A stretch of DNA of 64,000 nt from Sphingobacterium sp. ML3W (GTDB taxonomy: Bacteria > Bacteroidota > Bacteroidia > Sphingobacteriales > Sphingobacteriaceae). Below are positions 55,747 to 63,003 of this stretch, one piece after another (positions within the stretch are counted from its first letter, which is position 1; each line of letters starts with the position of its first letter). The stretch lies in NCBI RefSeq assembly GCF_000747525.1, contig NZ_CP009278.1:3844001-3908000 (forward strand), written 5' to 3'. Below the pieces are notes generated by a model. The model was not told the DNA's origin and did not search any database. It was given only the letters and a program-made list of their open reading frames with translations. Position numbers and translations under genes: made by a program.

Positions 55747-56286
55747 ATGATTATAAAAATGGAAAGAAATAAAGTAATTCTGGTCGATGAAAATGACAGC
55801 GTATTAGGTGAAATGGACAAAATTGATGCCCATAAACAAGGTCATTTACATAGAGCATTTTCGGTTTTTATCTTTAATAATAAGGGGGAGTTATTGCTAC
55901 AGCAAAGAGCAGAGCAAAAATATCACGGTGCCGGTTTGTGGACAAATACCTGTTGTTCGCATCCACAACCGGGAGAAGATGTCTTAACTAGTGCAGAAGA
56001 GCGGTTAAATCATGAAATGGGATTACAGAGCACGTTGAAATTTTCACATGCTTTTGTTTACAAATCCGAAGTTGAAAACAACTTGATAGAACATGAATAT
56101 GACCATGTCTTTACAGGCTATATAGCTGGTGAGCCAAACATAAACAAAGATGAGGTGCAGGACTATAAATGGATGAGCTTGAGTGAAATTTTGGAAGATA
56201 TCAAAAATAGCCCAGAAATTTATACCTCTTGGTTCAAAATCGCATTACCACAAGTCATTATTGATATGGAAAAAAATGTACTTTAA
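55747..56286 (+). CDS. idi: Isopentenyl-diphosphate delta-isomerase, type 1
   Basis: 179 residues, Nudix fold. Active-site Cys70 sits in TNTCCSHPQPGE, and the second active-site Glu is in IEHEYDHVF. It converts IPP to DMAPP, feeding isoprenoids to the pigment pathway. Met5 (55759) is an alternative start. It lies 17 nt after phr and appears to end the operon. Confidence 0.92.
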   Translation: MIIKMERNKVILVDENDSVLGEMDKIDAHKQGHLHRAFSVFIFNNKGELLLQQRAEQKYHGAGLWTNTCCSHPQPGEDVLTSAEERLNHEMGLQSTLKFSHAFVYKSEVENNLIEHEYDHVFTGYIAGEPNINKDEVQDYKWMSLSEILEDIKNSPEIYTSWFKIALPQVIIDMEKNVL

Positions 56287-56357
56287 ATAGTAATTACTTG
56301 TTTCCATCAAATATTATCATCATATTTATATATACAATCTTATACACCTAGGTAAAC

Positions 56358-56924
56358 TTGAGCCCTTTACATAATCTTTCGGAAGAAACATTGATCACTT
56401 TATTAAAGAGAAAAGATCAACGTGCTTTTAATTATCTTTATGATAATTATTCGAAAGCATTATATGGAGTTGTTTTCCGCATAATACCATACAATAATTA
56501 TGCAGATGAAGTAATTCAGGATGTATTTATGAAGATTTGGAAATATTTAGATTTATTTGATGCCGATAAAGGGAGACTCTATACCTGGATGATCAACATT
56601 GCACGCAATACGGCTATAGATTATAACAAATCTAAAAATGTAAAAAATGATCAAAAAAACCAGTCGCTATCTAATATCGTAAATAGTAATGAGGAACAAA
56701 ATTATTCGCAGTCGGATCAAGTTAAAAAATTAGATTACATTGGATTTAAGAACGTACTAGATCAACTTAGGCCAGAATGGCGTATTTTAATCGAGCTGGC
56801 TTACTATGAAGGATATACACAGCAAGAAATTGCTGAACACCTCGATATTGCATTAGGTACAATAAAAACACGTACACGGTCTGCACTTTTACAGTTGCAG
56901 CAGTTGTTAAAAGAATATCAATAA
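56358..56924 (+). CDS. ECF-type RNA polymerase sigma factor
   Basis: 188 residues from TTG at 56358. Sigma-70 region 2 covers about 22-90 (FNYLYDNYSKALYGVVFRI, ADEVIQDVFMKIWKYL, GRLYTWMINIARNTAIDYNK) and region 4 about 130-182 (LRPEWRILIELAYYEGYTQQ, EIAEHLDIALGTIKTRTRSA). No region 1 or 3. The anti-sigma gene starts 2 nt after its stop. It is 71 nt after idi, so it may be read with the carotenoid operon or start its own unit. The target genes are not known; the ferritin-like genes and the pigment genes are neighbours and candidates. Confidence 0.93.
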   Translation: MSPLHNLSEETLITLLKRKDQRAFNYLYDNYSKALYGVVFRIIPYNNYADEVIQDVFMKIWKYLDLFDADKGRLYTWMINIARNTAIDYNKSKNVKNDQKNQSLSNIVNSNEEQNYSQSDQVKKLDYIGFKNVLDQLRPEWRILIELAYYEGYTQQEIAEHLDIALGTIKTRTRSALLQLQQLLKEYQ

Positions 56925-56926
56925 TT

Positions 56927-57736
56927 TTGGATATTAAAGAATACATATCATCAGGGATCATTGAATCTTACGTCTTGGGGCTTGCTTCTGAAGAAGAAAT
57001 AAGCATATTGACCTGTATTTCGAAAAATAACCGCGAAGTGCAACAGGCAATTATAGATGCACAGATTACATTCGAATTGCTTGCCGATGCACAAGCAATG
57101 GAACCTCCCGCAAAATTAAAAGATTCCATATGGTCTAAAATCAAAGGTGAAGGATCTGTAATAGAAGAGCATCAAAATCATCAATCAGCTTCAACAACAA
57201 TTGATAATAGCATCGAAACAGCTAACAAGACATCAAGATATCAATGGGCTATTGCGGCAAGTGTATTATTGGCCGTTAGTATCGGTACAAATCTATATTT
57301 ATATTGGAACAATGAAAACCATAAAACAGAAATTGTCAAGGTAATAACAGAAAAAAACATACAAAAACAAGCCCTTAATCAGCTGTATGACAGGTTAGCA
57401 TTGCTTCAAGATTCCAACGTAAAGAAGATTTTACTAAAAGGCGTAGAAAATAAACCGACATTAGCTGCAGTTGTATTCTGGAACCAAGAAACAGCTGAAG
57501 TATATTTGAGTCTGGATAAGATGCCAACACCTCCACAAGGAAAACAATATCAACTCTGGGCCATGGTAGACGGTAAGCCTGTAGATGCAGGCATATTCCC
57601 ATTAGATTCAAAAACAATAGACCTGAGTAAGATGACCAATATACCGAAAGCACAAGCATTTGCCATTACATTAGAGGATGAGGGTGGCAGACCTACCCCT
57701 ACACTTTCAGAATTATGTGTGATGGGCACTATTTAA
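56927..57736 (+). CDS. Anti-sigma factor, RskA-like
   Basis: 269 residues from TTG at 56927. The cytoplasmic N-terminus (1-100) has YISSGIIESYVLGLASEEEI, the zinc-free anti-sigma-like helical start seen in RskA relatives. One membrane helix covers about 103-125 (WAIAASVLLAVSIGTNLYLY), and the periplasmic RskA domain follows with AAVVFWNQETAEVYLSLDKM PTPP, KQYQLWAMVDGKPVDAGIF and ITLEDEGGRPTP. It should hold the sigma factor inactive until a signal, probably by regulated proteolysis, frees it. Confidence 0.9.
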   Translation: MDIKEYISSGIIESYVLGLASEEEISILTCISKNNREVQQAIIDAQITFELLADAQAMEPPAKLKDSIWSKIKGEGSVIEEHQNHQSASTTIDNSIETANKTSRYQWAIAASVLLAVSIGTNLYLYWNNENHKTEIVKVITEKNIQKQALNQLYDRLALLQDSNVKKILLKGVENKPTLAAVVFWNQETAEVYLSLDKMPTPPQGKQYQLWAMVDGKPVDAGIFPLDSKTIDLSKMTNIPKAQAFAITLEDEGGRPTPTLSELCVMGTI

Positions 57737-57802
57737 TACTGAAGTTAAAAAAAGAGCTCCCAATCCATATTGGATCAGAAACTCTCTCTTTAAAATTACA
57801 CA

Positions 57803-58636
57803 CTAATTTTTAATAAATAATTGCGCAATATTCAATACGGCCTCAGCAGCTAAAGGTTCATCAAAAGATTGTGTTGCAGTAGCTAGGGATATATTTCCCA
57901 TCGCGCCCTTCAAAGTTGTTATGTCAACACCTCCTTGCACTTTATTATCTTCCCCCATATATACAGGATCCACAACAGCACCAATTCCGCTATCATTTGC
58001 ACCAGTTATCCAAGGTTTTTGATTAGCCGCTGCACCACCCCTTGCCCTACGCATCTGGCGAATGTGCGATGCGTGGCGAGCTTCGACAGAATGGATCTGT
58101 AATGCAGCCGTTAGTACAACCCTATTTCCGACTAATATACCCGCTTGCCCCTTATAAGCACGTACACCAGTATCTTCAAAAGCTTGTGCCAAAGCCAAGA
58201 AGGTATCATAATCACTAAAGACATTGGCAAACGTACCTCCCGCAGTAAAATCAAACGTAGGTTTAGAAACAGCTTTATCTCCCAATACCTGTTTCAAAAA
58301 TTTGACATGTGCATTTTCATGATCACGAATGGTTGTTATTGCTCCTAACGGTCTACCTGCAGGAATCAGATTAGGAGCTGCTACACCCATAGTATAGTAT
58401 TCTGCTTCAAGATACTCCAAAGTTAATGCATAGTTCAACACACCATTGACATCTGTTGGTGCCGTAGCACCATAAGCTTTCGTAAATAGATTATTTATAA
58501 AAAAGGGCAAAGAAGCCAAGGTGACCTTTTTTCCAAAAGAAGCCATATTCCGAATAACTTCTCTGCGTGGATTAATGCGATCGGTAAATTCCGGATCAAC
58601 ATTATTTATTTCGTTAAATACATTTAAAAGATTCAT
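57803..58636 (-). CDS. Ferritin-like domain protein (Ferritin_2)
   Basis: 277 residues. The ferritin-like four-helix bundle lies at about 60-200 with di-metal ligand motifs YALTLEYLEAEYY, RDHENAHVKFL, AFEDTGVRAYKG and HSVEARHASHIR. A hydrophobic segment at 38-50 could be an export signal, but the N-terminus is not a normal signal peptide. The family (plant desiccation-related PCC13-62 homologues) may bind iron or manganese or resist oxidative damage. Two homologues lie side by side, 18 nt apart, opposite the sigma/anti-sigma pair. Confidence 0.88.
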   Translation of the reverse strand: MNLLNVFNEINNVDPEFTDRINPRREVIRNMASFGKKVTLASLPFFINNLFTKAYGATAPTDVNGVLNYALTLEYLEAEYYTMGVAAPNLIPAGRPLGAITTIRDHENAHVKFLKQVLGDKAVSKPTFDFTAGGTFANVFSDYDTFLALAQAFEDTGVRAYKGQAGILVGNRVVLTAALQIHSVEARHASHIRQMRRARGGAAANQKPWITGANDSGIGAVVDPVYMGEDNKVQGGVDITTLKGAMGNISLATATQSFDEPLAAEAVLNIAQLFIKN

Positions 58637-58654
58637 AACAATAAAATTTAAAGG

Positions 58655-59377
58655 TTAATAAGTGGGTAAATCCTTTACATCAATTTTCGATTTGATAAAT
58701 GGAGCTGCAGCTTGAAGTACCTGAGTAGGACTTTTTGCAAGATCAAGACCATTTGAATTAATGACTTCTTGATTTGCAAAACTACCGTTATCAATTAAAT
58801 CTCGGATTAAAGCAGCATGTCTAGCCTCCACAGATACTATTTTCCCCGCTAAAAGTAGATATCCAGTATCTTTAATCAACCAACCTGCACCATTATAGGC
58901 CGATACGCCTAGATCTTCAAAAGTTTTCGCCGTACCTAGGACACTTTCACGACTTGAAAAATTAATCCCCGAAAGGTTAAATTCCAAACTTGAAATAGCC
59001 TTGGCACCAAGCGCTTTTTTAAAAAACTCACGATGCGCAATCTCATGATCTCTAATATCCGTAAAGTAAGTCTTCTCCAGATCTGAAATACCTGAATAAG
59101 GACTATTTACCACTTGCATATAAAATTCAGCTTCCAGCTGTTCCAATGCGTAAGCATAATTTAAGATTGCGATATCGCCACTACCAAAATAAAAACCATC
59201 AGCACCCATATCGTCATCATCGTGACGATCTTTTTTACAACCAACTACGCCCAATAATGCGACACCAGCTAATCCTGCACCGGTAAATTTTAAGAAATCC
59301 CTTCTCCGAAGGTCTTTTTTATCGAGATGTTCTTCTTTATCGATTAAACACTCTTTTTGAGATGACAATTTTTCCAT
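58655..59377 (-). CDS. Exported ferritin-like lipoprotein (Ferritin_2, Tat-type leader)
   Basis: 240 residues. The N-terminus has a twin-arginine-like leader (LRRRDFLKFTGAGLAG, Arg24-26) with lipobox LGVVGC (Cys47), followed by an acidic HDDDD stretch, so it may be exported folded and anchored. The ferritin bundle (about 60-200) has YALEQLEAEFYMQ, RDHEIAHREFF, TFEDLGVSAYNG and VEARHAALIRDL. It is related to the preceding gene and is the upstream member of the pair. Such Tat export is consistent with a metal cofactor loaded in the cytoplasm. Confidence 0.88.
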   Translation of the reverse strand: MEKLSSQKECLIDKEEHLDKKDLRRRDFLKFTGAGLAGVALLGVVGCKKDRHDDDDMGADGFYFGSGDIAILNYAYALEQLEAEFYMQVVNSPYSGISDLEKTYFTDIRDHEIAHREFFKKALGAKAISSLEFNLSGINFSSRESVLGTAKTFEDLGVSAYNGAGWLIKDTGYLLLAGKIVSVEARHAALIRDLIDNGSFANQEVINSNGLDLAKSPTQVLQAAAPFIKSKIDVKDLPTY

Positions 59378-59588
59378 AACATATTCGTTTTAGTGTATAA
59401 TTTTAGTCTTTAAACCTATATACGAGAACTCTTTATGTTTTGGATTGCTGAAAATGATATTTAAGAAAAAATATTAATACAAACTTTTTATAGGGATATA
59501 AAAGCCTTCTACCAACAGACCATACATACCAAAAGACAATTCCATAGGTAACTTCCTATCCTAACGCATCGTCCACTCGTCAATAACA

Positions 59589-59599
59589 GCTATTTAAGC
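59589..59599. repeat. Target-site duplication, left (11 bp)
   Basis: GCTATTTAAGC at 59589-59599 is repeated exactly at 60947-60957, right after the element. Neighbouring bases differ on both sides, so the duplication is 11 bp. Confidence 0.9.
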
Positions 59600-60946
59600 A
59601 GTAGCGTCCTAAACGTTGAAAAAAGTGGCGGTGTTTTGCTATAGCAAAGTTGCTATATTTAAATCGTCAAATTTTAACACACCGCCATGGTAAATTTAAA
59701 CGTTTTTAGTCAGATTTTATCACTTATCGACCGCGAATTATTCAAGGTTTTGGTTGCTAAGCACAAGAGTGACAAACATTGTAAAGGGATCAACAGCTGG
59801 ACGCATCTTGCTAGCATGTTGTTTTGCCATTTTTCTTCTGCAGATTCAGTTCGTGATATCAGTAATGGCTTACGTAGTACGACTGGTAATTTGAACCATT
59901 TAGGTGTTGGTAGAGCACCCAGCAAGTCCAATATTTCCTATATCAACAAGCACCGCACCCATGAACTCTTTAAAGATCTGTACTTTTCGCTATTAGATAA
60001 GCTATGGCAAAAGGATACCCATTTGCGCAAAGATCTAACGCAATTAAAGCGCAAGGTTTATCTGATGGATGCCAGTATCATCCCTTTATGTTTATCTGTA
60101 TTTGACTGGGCTAAATTTAGAAGCACCAAAGGTGCTGTAAAACTGCACACTGTGCTGGATTATGATGGATGTCTTCCTGTTTTCATGCAGATTACAGACG
60201 GGAAAGTTCATGAAAGCCAGCGTGCGGGTAGCTATAGTTTTTCCAAAGGAAGCGTTGTAGTGGTGGATAGAGGTTATGTGGATTACAACTGGCTCGGGGA
60301 TTTGGACAGCAGAGGTTGTTATTTTGTTACCAGGAGTAAAACTAACATGAAGTACAACGTTATCAAGTCATACCAGAGTGAAGCACTCCTTGAAAAGGGA
60401 ATCATTAAAGATGAGATCATTGAGCTTTCTGGTCCATCAGCAGATAGATACAACTCTAAACCATTACGCTTGATTCACTTTTGGGACAGCAGCACAGACA
60501 ACCAGTACCACTTTCTGACAAATAATATCCAATGGAAGGCATCACTAGTAGCTAACATTTATAAACAGCGATGGCAGATCGAGATTTTCTTCAAGCATCT
60601 GAAGCAACGCTTAAAAATATCATCTTTTGTGGGTACTTCTGAAAATGCGGTCATGATCCAAATATGGACTTCGTTGATTGGAATATTACTGCTCAAATAC
60701 CTTCAGAAGAAGGCTAAATACGATTGGAATCTGTCTAACTTGGTCGGGTTTATCAGGATGAATATATTCGTGAAAATAAATATATGGCAATGGATAGATG
60801 ATCCTTTTATCAGGCCACCAGTTAAGGGTAAAAATGGACAGCTACAGATATTCTCAGACTAAAAAATAGGGTCAAAATTGAAATTATCTAAAAATAGATA
60901 CTGTTTCAAGGGAAACACGCGCCTAAAATTTATTTAGGACGGAAGT
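59600..60946 (+). mobile_element. IS4-family insertion sequence (copy 1, complete)
   Basis: 1347 bp between the two 11-bp target repeats. The ends show imperfect inverted repeats: left AGTAGCGTCCTAAA and, read inward from the right, ACTTCCGTCCTAAA (11 of 14 match). One transposase gene fills most of the element. A second copy in inverse orientation lies at 63004-64000 and beyond. Confidence 0.9.
59687..60862 (+). CDS. IS4-family transposase (copy 1)
   Basis: 391 residues. An N-terminal DUF4372-like domain (1-70: MVNLNVFSQILSLIDRELFK) is followed by a DDE domain with Asp128 in YLMDASIIPL, Asp194 in VVVDRGYVDY and Glu299 in QRWQIEIFF, which fits the IS4 YREK motif Y-x2-R-x3-E-x6-K (YKQRWQIEIFFKHLK). 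Full length and without stops. It appears intact and should be active. Confidence 0.94.
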   Translation: MVNLNVFSQILSLIDRELFKVLVAKHKSDKHCKGINSWTHLASMLFCHFSSADSVRDISNGLRSTTGNLNHLGVGRAPSKSNISYINKHRTHELFKDLYFSLLDKLWQKDTHLRKDLTQLKRKVYLMDASIIPLCLSVFDWAKFRSTKGAVKLHTVLDYDGCLPVFMQITDGKVHESQRAGSYSFSKGSVVVVDRGYVDYNWLGDLDSRGCYFVTRSKTNMKYNVIKSYQSEALLEKGIIKDEIIELSGPSADRYNSKPLRLIHFWDSSTDNQYHFLTNNIQWKASLVANIYKQRWQIEIFFKHLKQRLKISSFVGTSENAVMIQIWTSLIGILLLKYLQKKAKYDWNLSNLVGFIRMNIFVKINIWQWIDDPFIRPPVKGKNGQLQIFSD

Positions 60947-60957
60947 GCTATTTAAGC
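60947..60957. repeat. Target-site duplication, right (11 bp)
   Basis: The second copy of GCTATTTAAGC, directly after the right end of the element. Confidence 0.9.
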
Positions 60958-61662
60958 CCTACGATACATGAATAGCTTTCGACAAGCAGAACATTCTCGA
61001 GCATTAATTTAGGAATGCCTAATTGGCTTTTTTAGAACAACAATAGACAGTATAGGTACCAGATAGGTACCAGCTTCGGCCCTTACCCACCTCTCACACA
61101 TCGCTGGCACATCCCCCAAACACCCCTTCACCAAGCAATCGGTATTAAAAGGTAATTAGAAGGTGATTCTAGGATAGTAAAAACTCCGAAGCAGGTACGA
61201 ATAAAGTACGAAGCAGGTACCTACAGAACATAAGCTTAGGAGCTTTTCGATGGTATCGAATATACAGGCTCGTTAACTAAAATACGACAGCGAAACAAAG
61301 TTTTCTGATAGTTTTTCATGAAGTACCTTAAAATCCATAAAAAAATATCATAATTTATTTTAATATTTACTTAATTTATGGTTTATTCTAAAGTCATAAG
61401 AGAAAATTATTTACAATGGTTAAAAAAACCGAGATTCTAGATCGTTATTGAACAATACGATATCAAGACAGATGATAGAACTGTAGATATTTAACCTACT
61501 CCTCAAAAAACTGATGTATTTTTAATAGGTTATTGCCTTGGTAATTAAAACAAAATGATCTTCAAAATTGTTGATATCCCCACAGGTCGGTATCATTTCA
61601 TGATGAAAAACACCATTCTGCTTAAACTGAAATTTTGATAATGCAGGGACTACTTAAAATAT
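60958..61662. other. Non-coding 700 nt between IS copy 1 and the eRF1-like gene
   Basis: No convincing gene. It contains the REP-like inverted repeat at 61053-61223, which is richer in G and C than its surroundings. From 61378 a short frame reads MVYSKVIRENYLQWLKKPRF, stop, IVIEQYDIKTDDRTVDI, which could be a decayed gene but is too short to claim. No clear promoter. Confidence 0.45.
61053..61223. repeat. REP-doublet-like inverted repeat element
   Basis: The left arm (61053-61079) has two direct copies of TAGGTACCAG with GCTTCGG at the end. The right arm (61186-61223) is the reverse complement pattern, with CCGAAGCAGGTAC and GTACGAAGCAGGTACCTA, again two copies. The spacer of about 106 nt is C-rich and unlike its AT-rich surroundings. 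Such doublets resemble REPIN units mobilised by a RAYT-type transposase, but no such gene is in the window. Confidence 0.5.
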
Positions 61663-62058
61663 ATGATTATGACAAAAAAGACTAAAATCGGAATATGGAT
61701 GGACCATTCGGTAGCCAATTTAATGGAGTACACAGGCAATCCTATTGTGACAAAAACAATCGAATGTAACTTTACCCATCAGGATAAGGAAGAGACTCTG
61801 AAACGGAGTGAAAGCACCATGCATAATAAGGAACAGGGGGAACTGTCAGATTATTACAAGGAAATAGCGGAAATCATCAAACAGTATGATGAAGTTCTTA
61901 TTTTCGGTCCAACAGAAGCGAAAAATGAATTATATAACACACTTAAAGGAGACCATCAATATTCAGATATCAAGATTGAAATCAGAGCGGCCGATAAAAT
62001 GACAGATAACCAGCAGCATGCTTTTGTGAGAGAATATTTCGAAGGGCAAAAAAGTTAA
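61663..62058 (+). CDS. Small eRF1-domain-3-like protein (bacterial release-factor-like, baeRF), putative
   Basis: 131 residues from 61663; Met3 (61669) is an alternative. GIWMDHSVANLMEY at the start, a central helix (EGLSDYYKEIAEIIKQYDEV) and LIFGPTEAKNELYNTLKGDHQYS, then IKIEIRAADKMTDNQQHAFV. The FGPTEAK part and acidic helices resemble the L7Ae-like third domain of archaeo-eukaryotic release factors found in short bacterial proteins. The catalytic GGQ domain is not present. No function is known. A hairpin follows the stop. Confidence 0.6.
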   Translation: MIMTKKTKIGIWMDHSVANLMEYTGNPIVTKTIECNFTHQDKEETLKRSESTMHNKEQGELSDYYKEIAEIIKQYDEVLIFGPTEAKNELYNTLKGDHQYSDIKIEIRAADKMTDNQQHAFVREYFEGQKS

Positions 62059-62080
62059 TATCCTACACATTGTAAAAATA

Positions 62081-62119
62081 TATGGGGAGTCAGACCCGAT
62101 TAGGGTCACACTCCCCATA
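62081..62119 (+). terminator. Hairpin after the eRF1-like gene
   Basis: A 17-bp stem with a 2-nt mismatch (62081-62097 with 62103-62119), TATGGGGAGT with ACTCCCCATA at the base and GACCC/GGGTC at the top. No T run follows, so termination is probable only. Confidence 0.55.
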
Positions 62120-62336
62120 CAACTGCAAATAATATTAAAATTAATACCAAAACAATTCTATTAAAAACATTTTCAATATTTAAGTCAAATGAAGTCATCT
62201 ATCTTCATAGGCCAATACCAATAAATCGTCCATGGAAAGCACTTACGGCTCAGCGATACTTAAATTATATATAAAACAGTACTTATGATTCTTTTAAAGA
62301 GAAAATATTAGAGATTATTTTATCGAAAATCATGAT

Positions 62337-62930
62337 TTAAATCTCATCTTTCTCAATCCATTTAATCAACTTAGGTGCTACATAACATTCCATCTTCTCG
62401 AGCAAATCTTCAATATTATCCGCTACCAACAGCATCTCTTGGTTCTCTTTCTTCAATAATCCTTCGGAGGTCATATGTGCAACAAACTGGATCAAATAAT
62501 CGTAAAATCCATTCGTATTCAGGATTCCTACTGGCTTCTTATGCAAACCAAGCTGTCCCCAAGTTATCATTTCAAAAAGCTCTTCTAGTGTGCCGAATCC
62601 ACCAGGAAGGGCGATAATACCGTCCGAATAGTCATTCATGATACGTTTACGATCATGCATAGTATCTACCGTAATTAATTCCGTAACACCAGTATGTTCC
62701 CTCTCTTTTGAATTAAGAAAGTGTGGGATTATCCCGACTACTTCACCTCCTTTTGCCAATGCTCCGTTAGCAACTGCTCCCATTAAACCTACCCGTCCAC
62801 CGCCATATACCAAACGAATGCCGCGCTGTGCAAAGACATGTCCAACATGCATAGCTTGTTCTTCATAACAATTATTAATACCCAAACTTGAAGCACAAAA
62901 AACAACGATACTTTTAACCTTATCCATCAT
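62337..62930 (-). CDS. LOG-family protein (TIGR00730; cytokinin riboside phosphoribohydrolase-like)
   Basis: 197 residues, Rossmann-like fold. It has CASSLGINNCYEEQA, LVYGGGRVGLMGAVANGAL, GEVVGIIPHFL, the signature MHDRKRIMNDYSDGIIALPGGFGTLEELFEMITW, and GLHKKPVGILNTNGFYDYL. The PGGxGTxxE loop is the active site in LOG enzymes, which release cytokinin bases or act as nucleotide phosphoribohydrolases. The gene could start at Met1 or Met2. TATATTTG on the minus strand upstream is its likely promoter. It lies between the two IS copies. Confidence 0.9.
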   Translation of the reverse strand: MMDKVKSIVVFCASSLGINNCYEEQAMHVGHVFAQRGIRLVYGGGRVGLMGAVANGALAKGGEVVGIIPHFLNSKEREHTGVTELITVDTMHDRKRIMNDYSDGIIALPGGFGTLEELFEMITWGQLGLHKKPVGILNTNGFYDYLIQFVAHMTSEGLLKKENQEMLLVADNIEDLLEKMECYVAPKLIKWIEKDEI

Positions 62931-62964
62931 AACTAGAAATAATTCTGAACTTTTTTATTAAATA

Positions 62965-62972
62965 CAAATATA
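62965..62972 (-). promoter_or_regulatory. -7 box (TATATTTG) of the LOG gene
   Basis: On the minus strand TATATTTG fits TAnnTTTG, 35 nt before the LOG start codon. IS copy 2 begins only 31 nt upstream of it, so insertion may have cut away part of the native promoter region. Confidence 0.5.
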
Positions 62973-63003
62973 GATTTACTTCTTTATGTTTAGATAAAAT
63001 AGC

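Noticed and set aside
61378..61500. Possible small gene or pseudogene, 61378 on
   Set aside because: Twenty codons, a stop, then 17 more codons. Suggestive but too short to call without a database search.
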